Source of the DNA: Ephydatia muelleri
Lineage: Eukaryota; Porifera; Demospongiae; Spongillida; Spongillidae
DNA length: 64,000 nucleotides
Direction: 5' to 3'
NCBI GenBank assembly: GCA_013339895.1
Contig: JABACO010000015.1
Span: 2,556,861-2,620,860 of the forward strand
Part shown: positions 33,528-49,652 of the stretch, piece after piece
Layout: each line of letters begins with the position of its first letter
Numbering within the stretch: position 1 is the stretch's first letter
Made by a program: the position numbers and the translations under genes
The notes under the pieces: model-generated
Seen by the model: the letters and a program-made list of their open reading frames with translations, nothing else
Database searches by the model: none
What the model was told of the DNA's origin: nothing

Positions 33528-36361
33528 ATGGCAAACCACCTTGCCCGGCCTGTGCTGATGCGAGAAGAGATACAGAGAATAAAGGACTTTGGCTTGGGAC
33601 GAGGCATTGATTGCACCGACGAATTTCCATGGATTAACAAGAAAGCAGTCCAGGTTTGCCTTGTTGAATTCGAAACGGTGATAGGAACAGAAGAAGGAGG
33701 AGCGTTGGACAGCTTTGACCACAAGGTGGATGGCGTCGAAGACTGGAAACCAGCGAAGTGCTCTTTGCCAATAGCTCCGATCTACTTGGATTTAGACGTT
33801 GAGTACTCACGTAGCAGCACACAAAATCGCCATACCATCGGGAAAAGGGTAGCAACACGTACCATGTCTTTAATACCACCTGGAACTCTGGTGGCGGGGC
33901 AAAATGACGATAGTATTGTGGAATTTTTCACTAAGTACAACATAACTCATTATGTCAGTGAAATCCAACTAGGCGCAGAGATGTACCGCACAGCAACAGA
34001 GTCGCAGTACACGTCGTTAGTCTCTGGCAAGGGTACGTTTGGTGTTGAAAATAGTAAGCCTTTCAGTGATCTCAAGAGTTCGAAAAGTTGGAAGAAAACC
34101 GAAAATTTATCCAGCCTTAAACAAATTGGGAACATTTCCACAGAAGGCAGAGTGGAAAGAGGTTCATATGATGAAGCGGTTATAAAAGTGCGGTTTGAGT
34201 CCATAACGTCACTGATGAAAGACGCAACAACAAAGGGAAGACTGCAGCGTTTAATAAAATCTTATACCAAGTCTAGACAAGGTAATGTACAGCCGTACAC
34301 ATAATGCATACAGTTGCATGTCGCTAAGTGTGTTGTAATCTTCTATACATGTTTTTAATAGGCAAACGGTATACATTTTATTAAAGTGCCCGATACATCG
34401 CTAGGCATAATACTTAATTAGATCATTAGAAATAGAGGACTGAAGCACTTATTCAATTACAGATGCACAAGGACTATTGCTTCAATTGATGGAGAACAGA
34501 AATTTTTTTTTTTCCCCTCCCTCCATGTAATACTACATTTAATGGAGGGAGAAAAAACGAATTGAATACGTGCATCAGTCCTTTATTTCTAATGATCTAA
34601 TTAAGTATGCTTAGCGATCAATGTATACCGTTTGCCTATTTAAAAGATTACAATGCATCTTTTCATGCCGGTACCTGGCGATGTATCAACCACACTAGCA
34701 GCTTGTGCCAACTTGTTGTAGCCTTCTGGCAGAGATGTTGTGGAATTCTACCACAATGTGGTTGTGGAGGTCTACCACAATGTGGTTGTGGAGGTCTACC
34801 ACAATGTAGTTGCACCATAACATTATACTACAATGTAGGTTGATACATGTACAGTGTATAATGAAAATAACTATTCCACCATAGCTCAAAAGGTCATTGC
34901 ATGTATATACATTTATATCTAGTAACTTACATCATATGTGTGGCTTACAGGTGACACGGGGCTGAGAAAAGGCGATGTAAATTTAGATTGAAATATCAAT
35001 ACATATTGTGCTTTAGGTTGAACTCTAGAATGACTAGCATCATTCATGTGGGTGCTTAAAACTGCTTACTAATGTTTGGTGCTTGTCACAATCAATAATA
35101 TCACTATCCTACATTCAATACCACATAACATGTGGCCTAGCAACCTCGGCAAGCCTGATTATGCATAATATGGCATTTCATCGGTTTATTTGTCATGTAC
35201 ATGGTTGTCATTTCGTCCTCAGTATGAACCACTAAACAATGTGTGTGATCATAAGACAATAGCTCTCAGTTTGCTTTGAGGAGAAGGGAACCTGCAACTG
35301 TTGAATGAAAAAAGTTTTTGCAATTACTAGTAATTGTCATTTGGCTATAGAAAATGACAAAATCACTTATAATAGATAATTGCAAGGTATGAAACCCAAA
35401 AAAGACATCATCAACACTATATTTGAACCAAGACAAAATGTTTCAAGAACTGTCAGTTCCCCTTCTCCCCTTTACCAATTTAGTTTCCCATGCACTTCAC
35501 TTCAAGCTTGTTTATTTTAGTTAAGAATACTAATAATTCATTGCCTACTGCATAATTCAAGTAACATTAAATTAATTACTCTACTTCTGCACAGGGCAAT
35601 TCAGAATCACATGCAATGAAGGTAAACTATTTTTAAGTGTTGGCGATGATGGAAAGGTGAGAGGAACACCAAGGAAGAGAGAATCTACATATTTCCATCT
35701 CGTTTCAGTAGACGGTGGAAAGGACTCTGATGAATTTGTTCTCGGATATTATATAAAGGGTAGTGAGAACAGTGAGGAAGAGGATAGTGGTGGAGAGGAT
35801 TGCAGTGGAGAGGATGGTGACAAAGGGCATGGTGCAACTAACGGAGATTTGCGCACAAAGCATACAACTGAACACCAAAACGATACCCCATCTCTTGATC
35901 AAGATTCTTCTGTTCAGCCTAAGAAGCATAACCACCAGGGACTGGCAGAGGAGGGTATGGCACAGGTTCCCATATCAGGCTCGATAAATAGCATTGACAA
36001 GGATATGTTTGTGCAGTCCACAGAGCGCAAACTGGCCCATTATTTACATGTTACAAGATCCTGTTGTAGATCTGAACCACTGCAAATGGTGGACCGCACA
36101 GATGAAGATAGCTCTCGTCTTACAGCATTTAGTCGACTCTTCAACAGAGACAGACGTGTGAGCCCAAGTGAATGGATTCGTGGTGAAGACATGTTCTATA
36201 TTTGTACCCGTGCTGGATACCTCAGAAAGAGGGGATATCTGTGCGTAAAAGCAGAGCGCCCCTACAACACTGCTTGCACCACCTATTACAACAACATTAC
36301 GCTCTATACATTGTTCCAAGCTGTGCCACGCAAAGTTAAATTTCCACCAAACACAATATGA
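33528..36361 (+). CDS. MACPF-like / beta-trefoil-like protein, two exons, 506 aa
   Basis: Exons 33528-34281 (donor GTAATG) and 35595-36361 (acceptor GCACAG) join in phase to 1521 nt. Residues 1-250 resemble uncharacterised invertebrate and fish proteins. A segment at about residues 130-150, FFTKYNITHYVSEIQLGA, matches the MACPF signature (Y-x-T-H-[FY]-x6-G-[GA]) of perforin-like pore formers. Exon 2 opens with FRITCNEGKLFLSVGDDGKV and then STYFHLVSV, which looks like a beta-trefoil/fascin-type repeat, followed by an acidic, probably disordered Glu/Asp/Ser stretch. The end carries several Cys. There is no obvious signal peptide. A role in immunity or membrane attack is an inference from the family, not shown. 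An alternative is a conserved intracellular protein of unknown function. Confidence 0.6.
34331..34660. repeat. imperfect 330-bp foldback (inverted repeat)
   Basis: Arms of about 110 bp: the left arm runs TAATAGGCAAACGGTATACA ... TTAATTAGATCATTAGAAAT, and the right arm carries the reverse complement in reverse order. An inner stem of CCCTCCAT / ATGGAGGG closes the loop. It lies in the only intron of the MACPF-like gene. It may be a foldback-type MITE; no clear target duplication was seen. Confidence 0.8.
34733..34812. repeat. 24-bp tandem repeat
   Basis: Three to four units of GTGGTTGTGGAGGTCTACCA plus CAAT, in the same intron. Confidence 0.85.
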
Positions 36362-38325
36362 CTTGGACACCACAGAACATGAATACAATTTGGGAGCAAA
36401 ATGACAGTGCCAGCAAATATGAAATAGCTATTTTACTTTGTTCATTTTACAACTGAGTAGGCTTATGTGTCATTGACAATTTTAGTTATGTAATTGTACC
36501 ACATTTTGTACACATGCATATAAACTACAGCAGTTCTAATCTAACTATGAGGTCATAAGCAAAATGCGTGGTAAAAATTTGATGGGCTACATTCATCTTA
36601 CATAATGAAATTACAATTATCTCTGATCCATTTATCAGTAGTGGCTATTTTTTTACATCCTAATCATAGCATGAAAAACATAACACACTCCGTTGTTAGG
36701 ATATCACTACTGTTAGGCATTGCATTCAGTATTTCATGCAAATAAACTTCAAACCCCTCGTTCTTTGTTGGACACATTACCTTCAGTGACCCCTGCCCTG
36801 CTAAGTAGTGTGACAGTCACAACTACAGGCCCAGAGTGCCCTCGTCTTGCAGACATGTTTATAAGCAGGCCACGAGTCAAACACATAGTCACATCCTTTT
36901 GTGCAATTGTTCTTTATATAGGGTACTCAATGTCACCCTTATTAAAATCTCAAAAAATATCTTTTTAGCTATAATATATGGATATCATGGCTTATTACAG
37001 GCTTGGCAAGGTGTATTACCTGCTAACTCAATATTAGGGTTACAGGTTTCCTCTATCAGCATTTCAAACAGTATGAGCAGCTAGATGAGTTTGTGCAGCC
37101 AGCAGCATGCAGCTGTACACGTGTCGCCATTATTTGATTTATCACTGAAGTGAGGTGGCACAGCATGATGGTTAGATAATCGGCAGGAAGCAGCTATGTG
37201 TGTCCTGCATAGCTCTGTGTGATAATCACAACATGTACACATGATGTACACGTTTCAAACACAGATGCTACACACAGTTTCAAATAGAGGTTAAGGGCAA
37301 AGGGTTTGAAAAGATCATGCTTGTTCGATATGAAAAAACCCTTCCGCAAGATCAGCACTGATAAATGCAGCAAGTTCGGGACATAGGGAGCTACATTGTT
37401 GCCATGTTTCATTACATAATGAGCATGGGAGATTTCTAATCAAGAAAATTCCATACATGAAGCCTGTCAGTATTGCATCATCGTTGATATACATGTAGTG
37501 CTGTCTCACATGTCATACAGCTCAGCAATGGGCCGCTATCATGGACTTCACGATATCTTAGCCAGTGAGTCTTTCATTTCTAGAGTGCAGTGAGGAGATC
37601 ATTGATATGTCGAGTTATGAGAAAGTGAGAGGGGATATGTAGGCACAGGGGGTGGGGTGGGGGGTGGAGTGGAGGAGGTGGGATCATGTACATACATTAG
37701 CTGGTTAGTATGGGACGGATGGAACACTTGGCTTTTCTCTTTGCATAAAACAGATTATATACCTAGATGTGCATGTACATTCTGCACCTGAAAAAGTTGT
37801 TCCGTCCACGTTTGTGAGGCCTGGCAGAACATTTGACATCTTCTTCCATTGTGGTAATTTACGAATACAATGGGAATGGGCCACCTTAACTGATTAGATC
37901 CTATACTTCTACATACCTGTTGGACTTCTGTAGCTTACTGTGTACGTTCTTCTTAGATGAAATGCATGATTCCATTTTCCAAGTGTTCTAATTGGAACTA
38001 AAAATTTACTCCTTCATTAGTTAGTTTAAATGTTCAATGAGCCTGAGCATACATCTGTCATGTCTTCATAAATATGTTCTCCTTCTACCATATATGCACC
38101 TGTGTATACATGTAGAATTATGTCGGAGTCACTCGATACATCCATTGTGGCAATTGATTTGTCAACCCTTCACTTCCAGAAGGAAGTAGATCTGATGGTC
38201 AGCAAGTGATTTACTTCCTTATTGATGTATTCATTCACAGGCATCTCAGCTAAAAGGATTGATGAAAATTGACTATGTATAGGACCCTCTGTATTGTGTC
38301 GAAAAAATTGTAGAGGAGGGTGGCT
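36362..38325. other. no gene recognised
   Basis: AT-rich intergenic DNA. A G-rich word (GGGGTGGGGTGGGGGGTGG) occurs near 37650. Confidence 0.45.
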
Positions 38326-38326
38326 G

Positions 38327-38329
<3 letters not shown>

Positions 38330-38378
<49 letters not shown>
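38330..38378. repeat. (GT)n microsatellite
   Basis: An uninterrupted GT tract. Confidence 0.9.
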
Positions 38379-38385
<7 letters not shown>

Positions 38386-38814
38386 TATGTGTGTGTGTAT
38401 AGAGGGGAAGGGAAGGATAAAGGGAGAAGGTTGAAGATGGAGAGTTGTATTTGGAGAGGTGCAATGTGATTGATGCTTCTTATGCATTCATCCACATGAA
38501 CTCCCTCACTTGTGAATATCTCACAAGTTGCATGCATACCTTCAGAACACAGGTTGCATGCACCCGCACTTTTGAACACAGTTCTTTCATTCTTGAATAC
38601 AGGGTGCCCACAGACCAGAAATACATCCTCAATCATTGAATGTAGGTTGCACATTCCATGAGCTCTTAAGTGTAAAAAAAAAATCCTCTTTCTTCTTAAA
38701 TCGTGAATAGGGCATGCACAGAAACTGCCAAAGATATTTGAATGCTGCAGGATGTGCATACATGTATGCTCACTCTTGAAATGCGCCAAGGCATTGGTTG
38801 CACACTTGCACCTT

Positions 38815-39375
38815 TCATCTTATCCACACATGCCCTCTCACTCTTGACCACACATGCCCCCTCACTCTTGATCACACATGCCCCCTCATTCTTGATCACA
38901 CATGCCCCCTCACTCTTGACCACACATGCCCCCTCATTCTTGACCACACATGCCCCCTCAACACATGCCTCCTCACTCTTGACCACACATGCCCCCTCAC
39001 TCTTGACCACACATGCCTCCTCATTCTTGACCACACATGCCCCCTCACTCTTGACCACACATGCCTCCTCACTCTTGACCACACATGCCTCCTCACTCTT
39101 GACCACACATGCCTCCTCACTCTTGACCACACATGCCCCCTCATTCTTGACCACACATGCCCTCATTCTTGACCACACATGCCCTCACTCTTAACCACAC
39201 ATACCCTCACTCTTGACCACACATGCCTCCTCACTCTTGACCACACATGCCCTCACTCTTAACCACACATGACTCCTCATTCTTGACCACACATGCCCTC
39301 ACTCTTGACCACACATGCCCTCACTCTTGACCACACATGCCCTCACTCTTGACCACACATGCCCTCACTCTTGAA
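38815..39375. repeat. 24-bp minisatellite
   Basis: About 24 units of CACACATGCCCCCTCACTCT plus TGAC, with deletions in several units. Units after 39170 tend to be shorter (about 21 bp). Upstream (38480-38640) single diverged units with ACACAGGTTGCATGCACCC are visible. Confidence 0.92.
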
Positions 39376-39788
39376 TATACGTTTCACACATCCTCAACCA
39401 CATACTGCTCCAATCCGTGAATGCAGGTTGTAAATACTTTTGAACACAGTTTCACGCGTACACCCTCATTCCTTAATTTTTACAGGTTGTAAAAATGCAC
39501 CCTTATTTTCTGAAACCAGATTGCACACATATGCACACTGATCCCATACTACCGCTCTTGAACAGTACATCACACACTACCATCATTATTCCCAAGAATC
39601 CCCAGGCTTAAAAAAAAAAATTCTGCTCAGTGCCTAAAAGAATGCCACTGGCCGGCCGGCCGGCTATTAAACTAGTTAGTTGATCATTTATTTCGTTCGA
39701 GGATGTATATTTGTGGCCGTGGACGAGGAGATCCCGTGTTTACCTCGTCCCAAGTCCGTCGTACGTCGAACAAGTAGTTTGCGGGACT

Positions 39789-42496
<2,708 letters not shown>

Positions 42497-43045
42497 TGGC
42501 GGGTGTTGGAATGGAAGTATTTGACACGACAAAGCACCCCAAGTGCATAGCATCAGCGGAAATGTCATTGCAGACGCTAGCCACATGGCATAGATTATCC
42601 GCTGTGTACCAGTGTGACTTCAACCTACGCTGAGAACGTACATTTTGTATGGTGCATACTTGCAAGTCTGGTTCAATTTTCTCTACAGTCACATTTGCAT
42701 GGTAGAGTCCCCAAACGCGCGCGCATCAGTACACGATAATATGTATTTAATTTATTGATCGAGCTAGTTAAGCGACATTTCAGTATGTCTTCACCCGTTT
42801 CATGGATTCATTGAATTAAAAAATAACACAGGGCTGCTGTAGCTGTATGATACAATAACATGCAAGTAGATATGACATTGCTAATGCATCCACATATGGT
42901 GTAGTCGAATCTGAAAAGGTTCCCACTATACTAGCTACTTACAGAATGAACAATTCATCTTTTGGTGGTGTACACATTACGCAATGTGTTTACATCCCAT
43001 TCAGCTGGTGTGCGTCTTTCAGAAGTGCAAGGTTGGAGCACCATC
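42497..43045. promoter_or_regulatory. LACTB-UBE3B intergenic region
   Basis: 549 bp between the LACTB stop and the UBE3B start on the same strand. No gene and no clear TATA box. Confidence 0.35.
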
Positions 43046-46000
43046 ATGTTCTCTTCGAAGACCACCGGGGGAAGCAACAAGGAAGAACTTGTTAGACGTG
43101 CCGCAGAAGAAAGGGACAAGAGGCAATTGGAGAAAACCAGGAACCAAGCAGCTGTAAAAATTCAAGTATGTACGCGACATAGTAAACTCTACTAGTACGC
43201 CACGCTGTCTGTACATGCGATGACCACACCAATAACTTCTTTTGTGCGCGCCTAATCAGCGATGGATGCGCAATACTATCGGCAGACGCACGACACTCAG
43301 GAAGCTGAGGTAAGCTATTACGTGCATGGGATTTAGCATACCTCCCGCAGAGCTGTAAGGGAGAGGGGGGCAGTATTACACTCTTCATAAGTTTGTCACC
43401 ACAGTATACGTGTATGCATACTTCGTACCATCATCATTACTTCAGTTGACTTGCACGCTTGTATTAGATAGCCAAAGTTAATGGTATGATGTAATTTTCC
43501 AGGTGCTCAAAGAAACTGATTAAAAGTACACAGTGCACTCATCATTTAACAAGTTAATATTTTGCAGCAGTATTTTGGGTAGGGTGAGAGGAAGAAGGGA
43601 GGAGGAGGAAGAGGATGGGAAGACAAGGGAATTGTGTCAGATTACTATGCATGCCTATTTGAACAATGGCTCAAGGTCCTTGTAGCAAAAACATGTAGTG
43701 TCAGTGGTGGATGACCTTCATCTATAGTATACATGTTTTGCAGAACGGAAGTGGACGAAGGCATTGCCAATCCACCACGGCCAGGTGGGTGTGGTCTGGG
43801 TGGGGGTGGGGGGCATTATTCAGATGTGCCTTTCATTATAGTGTGCTGTGCATTGGTAACTGCTTACATGTATATCTGCATGGGTGTGTGTGTGTTTGTG
43901 TGGTGTGTGTGTGTGTAGTTGTGTGTGTGGATGTGTGTGCGTATGTGTGTGTAGTTGTGTGTGTGTAGTTGTGTGTGTGTAGTTGTGTGTGTGTAGTTGT
44001 GTGTGTGTAGTTGTGTGTGTGTGTAGTTATGTGTGTGTTGGATGGTTGAGTAACTAAAAGACACATTGCAAATTCAAGTTTGGAGCTGTACTTAATCTCT
44101 ACCTTCTCCATCCCTTTTCGTCGCACTAAGACGGGACGTGACTTTTAATATGACCGCTACTGTACAATGAGAGTATCACTAATGTCCTGTTGTACACTGT
44201 GGTAGGTATCTGTATACTAAGATGAATGTCAGTTTTACTGAAAGGCTAAAAAACACTGCAGAAGACAGCATTCTACCCTGTACTACCCACCTGTGCTCCA
44301 CATTTTGGGCCCTCTACTTCCGTTCACCTGATTGCCCAATCACTTTCTTTTTTATTGTGTATTTTATAGGGGTGTTTTTTTTTATCTTCCTTTTCCAGCA
44401 ACTGAGCTTTTTCTTGCTGGACAGAAGCTTCTGCTTGTGTATAGACCAAATGTTGATGCCAAGGCAAGCCTCCCTTCTCTTGGGGAAGGGAAAGAGGAGG
44501 AGAGTGAGGGGATGGGGGATGAGCATGTTGGTGTCATGGGTATTTGGGAACTGTACTTATGTCTTAAGCCCACAGAGGCTAGATGCTTTCTGCCAAGCTG
44601 TTCTGGTTGGCATGGAGACACAAGAACTTAAGGTGAGTGAGCTAGATGTGTGATGTCATTATCATTGGATGTTTTATCTTGTATGCTGTTATGCTCACTC
44701 TCAATCATCGCCCCTTCTTCAAACTGGTGTTCTGTTAGCATGTAGAACCTAATCTGGAGCTCAATGATGCAAAAGTGATCTTTTGTAACTCATATTAGAT
44801 ATTCCCATCACACAAAAGCAGGCCAGGATAAAATGCAGATCATGTGGTGGGAGAGGCGCACTGGTCATGTAGAACATTTTCGACCGACGTAGGCCACAAT
44901 CCATCACCATACAACACCACCCGTGCAGCTTTTGAAGTGTTTCTGTACATCCACACACGAGTATTGATGTGTGCCCATCGGGTGAATGTGCATGAGTGGG
45001 CGTGTGATGAACCATATGTACATGTATACAGAACAAGGTTCGTGTTTTGGGTGACTGTATATCGAGTATTTGCATGTGTACACTTGCATGATGTCGATCA
45101 CATGATGCATGGACACTAGTGTGATCACATGATGCATGGACACTAGTGTGATCACATGATGCATGGACACTAGTGTGATCACATGATGCATGGACACTAG
45201 TGTGATCACATGATGCATGGACACTAGTGTGATCACATGATGCATGGACACTAGTGTGATCACATGATGCATGGACACTAGTGTGATCACATGATGCATG
45301 GACACTAGTGTGATCACATGATGCATGGACACTAGTGTGATCACATGATGCATGGACACTAGTGCGATCACATGATGCATGCACACTAGTGTGATCACAT
45401 GATGCATGGACACTAGTGTGATCACATGATGCATGGACACTAGTGTGATCACATGATGCAGGACACTAGTGTGATCACATGATGCATGCACACTAGTGTG
45501 ATCACATGATGCATGGACACTAGTGTGATCACATGATGCATGGACACTAGTGTGATCACATGATGCATGGACACTAGTGTGATCACATGATGCATGGACA
45601 CTAGTGTGATCACATGATGCATGGACACTAGTGTGATCACATGATGCAGGACACTAGTGTGATCACATGATGCATGCACACTAGTGTGATCACATGATGC
45701 ATGGACACTAGTGTGATCACATGATGCATGCACACTAGTGTGATCACATGATGCATGGACACTAGTGTGATCACATGATGCATGGACACTAGTGTGATCA
45801 CATGATGCATGGACACTAGTGTGATCACATGATGCATGCACACTAGTGTGATCACATGATGCATGGACACTAGTGTGATCACATGATGCATGGACACTAG
45901 TGTGATCACATGATGCATGGACACTAGTACAATCACATGATGCATGCATGTGTGTACATTCATGCACACCTTTCTCTCTCAGCACTGGTACGTAACTGTA

Positions 46001-46173
46001 TCGCTAAACAAACAGTACGCCGTGGACTGGATAAAGCAGGTGAAACAGATTCTCTTCTTGGTCTGCAAACGGCTGGCCACACTGAAGGTCGGTGTGTCCT
46101 CCATTGGCTCCTCCCACCCCTGTCCACATGCCCTGTCAGTTTGCATAGCAGATCACATGATGCCCCCTCGTTT

Positions 46174-46204
<31 letters not shown>

Positions 46205-49200
46205 CTCTTCACATATAGCCGGGACAGCCCATGGATGAATCCTCTGTGACCACATGTCTGAACATGGTACTCTGTGTTTGTATGCATTGTAATCCTGTCA
46301 TGTGGATGTCATTTGCTTAGATTCTTATTCTAACTGATTACACTCTGTGGAAATTCACTGTTAGGGCAGGTATGTCACTGTTAGGACAGGTATGTCACTA
46401 TGTCACTGTTAGGGCAGGTGTGCTCACTGTTAGGGCAGGTATGTCATTGTTAGGACAGGTATGTCACTATGTCACTGTTAGGGCAGGTGTGCTCACTGTT
46501 AGGGCAGGTGTGTCACTGTTAGGACAGGTATGTCACTATGTCACTGTTAGGGCAGGTGTTCTCACTGTTAGGGCAGGTGTGTCACTGTTAGGGCAGGTGT
46601 GTCACTATTAGGGTAGGTGTGCTCACTGTTAGGGCAGGTGTGCTCACTGTTAGGGCAGGTATGTCACTGTTAGGGCAGGTGTGTTCACTGTTAGGGCAGG
46701 TGTGTTCACTGTTAGGGCAGGTGTGTCACTGTTAGGGCAGGTGTGCTCACTGTTAGGGCAGGTATAATCACTGAAGATTGGAAAGGTGGGCTGGCTTATA
46801 GAGTAGTATTGGGTTAATGGTCATGTTCTTGTTATGGTTTGAAATGGTATTGTGGGTTTGAATTTACAAAGTAGCATTTGTGCTTTTATTAAAAGGAACT
46901 TGTAGTTATGTTCATATACAAGAACCAGAAATTATTAAAATCAGTGCACACATATAAATAAGGCTAGACACATTGATTTCCTTGTGCTATAGATCAATAC
47001 ATCTTTTTTGTCCTAAGCGAAAACTACGATATTTATCCCTGTGGTCTAGACTAGGTTCTACTTCATTTGTCAGTACTCGCATAGTGGCATAGCAGTATTT
47101 GAAATATGGCTAGCAAAATGGTACGAACTAAATCAGTGATAAAATGTGTCACTAGTAAAGTCAATTTATCGCATCAGGTATTCACGCATGTTTTTAATGC
47201 AGAAACGTCTTACTGTTCTGATTTAATCACTGTGTGTTATATTATTGCCTCTTAAATTATTGGGTTTTGTGATTAATGATGCCAAGCCAACGATGAGTTG
47301 TTTCTTGCATGTGGAGGTGTCAGTTCACCTCCATGAATTATAGGAATAAATTACTAATGGTCAACTCTTCTCCCATCCTTCCCATCCCTCCTTCCCTCCC
47401 CTCCAACCCTCCTCACCCAATCAGGTGATGCCATGAAGCCCACCCTTCACAAGCTCTGTGTCTCCTTTGTCAATCATCTAGTTGACAATGGCTTATTCCA
47501 AACACTTCATGTGAGCTGAGATTCTCTTATGGGAAGATGTGCATGTTTCTTTGTGGGCATTTCTTATGGAAGATATGCATGTTTCTTTGTGGGCAATTCT
47601 TATGGAAGATATGCATGTTTCTTTGTGGGCAATTCTTATGGAAGATGTGCATGTTTCTTTGTGGGCAATTCTTATGGAAGATATGCATGTTTCTTTGTGG
47701 GCAATTCTTATGGAAGATGTGCATGTTTCTTTGTGGGCAATTCTTATGGAAGATGTGCATGTTTCTTTGTGGGCATTTCTTATGAGATGTGCATCCTTTG
47801 TGGGCATTTCTTTATGGAAGATGTGCATCCTTTGTGGGCATTTCTTTATGCATCCTTTGTGGGCATTTCTTTATGGAAGATGTGCATCCTTTGTGGGCAT
47901 TTCTTTATGGAAGATGTGCATGTTCTTCTGAACTGATCAGAGTGCACAAATTTTGTTTGTTTCACCATGCTGGTATATTTCCACTCTCTACCCCTCACTT
48001 NNNNNNNNNNNNNNNNNNNNNNNNNNNNNNNNNNNNNNNNNNNNNNNNNNNNNNNNNNNNNNNNNNNNNNNNNNNNNNNNNNNNNNNNNNNNNNNNNNNN
48101 NNNNNNNNNNNNNNNNNNNNNNNNNNNNNNNNNNNNNNNNNNNNNNNNNNNNNNNNNNNNNNNNNNNNNNNNNNNNNNNNNNNNNNNNNNNNNNNNNNNN
48201 NNNNNNNNNNNNNNNNNNNNNNNNNNNNNNNNNNNNNNNNNNNNNNNNNNNNNNNNNNNNNNNNNNNNNNNNNNNNNNNNNNNNNNNNNNNNNNNNNNNN
48301 NNNNNNNNNNNNNNNNNNNNNNNNNNNNNNNNNNNNNNNNNNNNNNNNNNNNNNNNNNNNNNNNNNNNNNNNNNNNNNNNNNNNNNNNNNNNNNNNNNNN
48401 NNNNNNNNNNNNNNNNNNNNNNNNNNNNNNNNNNNNNNNNNNNNNNNNNNNNNNNNNNNNNNNNNNNNNNNNNNNNNNNNNNNNNNNNNNNNNNNNNNNN
48501 NNNNNNNNNNNNNNNNNNNNNNNNNNNNNNNNNNNNNNNNNNNNNNNNNNNNNNNNNNNNNNNNNNNNNNNNNNNNNNNNNNNNNNNNNNNNNNNNNNNN
48601 NNNNNNNNNNNNNNNNNNNNNNNNNNNNNNNNNNNNNNNNNNNNNNNNNNNNNNNNNNNNNNNNNNNNNNNNNNNNNNNNNNNNNNNNNNNNNNNNNNNN
48701 NNNNNNNNNNNNNNNNNNNNNNNNNNNNNNNNNNNNNNNNNNNNNNNNNNNNNNNNNNNNNNNNNNNNNNNNNNNNNNNNNNNNNNNNNNNNNNNNNNNN
48801 NNNNNNNNNNNNNNNNNNNNNNNNNNNNNNNNNNNNNNNNNNNNNNNNNNNNNNNNNNNNNNNNNNNNNNNNNNNNNNNNNNNNNNNNNNNNNNNNNNNN
48901 NNNNNNNNNNNNNNNNNNNNNNNNNNNNNNNNNNNNNNNNNNNNNNNNNNNNNNNNNNNNNNNNNNNNNNNNNNNNNNNNNNNNNNNNNNNNNNNNNNNN
49001 CTGTGGAATTGCATATGTATGGCATTGTGTGTCCTTATAACTTTGAGATTCAGTCTATCCCTTTGCACACAACACACACACGCACACGCATGCACATACA
49101 CACACACACCGCACACGCATGCACATACACACACACACGCACACGTGCTCACACACACATACACATAAACATGCACATGTGCACACATACCACATCCACA

Positions 49201-49619
49201 CATGTATGTTCACATGTGCAAGTACACATGTGCACACACACATGCACATGCACATCATACACATGCACACACACATGCACACACACATGTACACACACAT
49301 GCACACATGTAGGCTAGCAGTGAGGGTCATCTGTACCCATCCCAGACCAGTCACATTCAAGAGAATCATCTAGCCCTCTTCGAGTTTGTAGGCAAGATCC
49401 TTGGCAAGGCAATCTATGAGGTGAGGACCAAACTCGGGGAGGTCAAAGGACACACATAACAGATGCAGATATAGCACAAAAATGTGGGAGCATTTTAGTA
49501 GCCATCCATCGAATGTAGTACATGTAGCGATATTTCCTGACACAAGTGACCCATCCTTCCTGTCATACATATCCCTACACTCTCTTCTGTGCACACCTTT
49601 CCCACTCACTCTCTCCTAT

Positions 49620-49652
<33 letters not shown>

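Noticed and set aside
38815..39375. CRISPR-like or coding repeat array
   Set aside because: Tandem 24-bp units without spacers, and open frames on both strands. No gene context.
45090..45945. CRISPR-like array
   Set aside because: Units are directly contiguous with no unique spacers; it is a minisatellite in a eukaryotic intron.
44761..45985. Minus-strand 178-207 codon frames rich in His/Ser
   Set aside because: Translations of the 27-bp satellite, which is a multiple of three and lacks stops.
47789..49317. Open frames of 345-459 codons
   Set aside because: They run through the 1000 N of the assembly gap.
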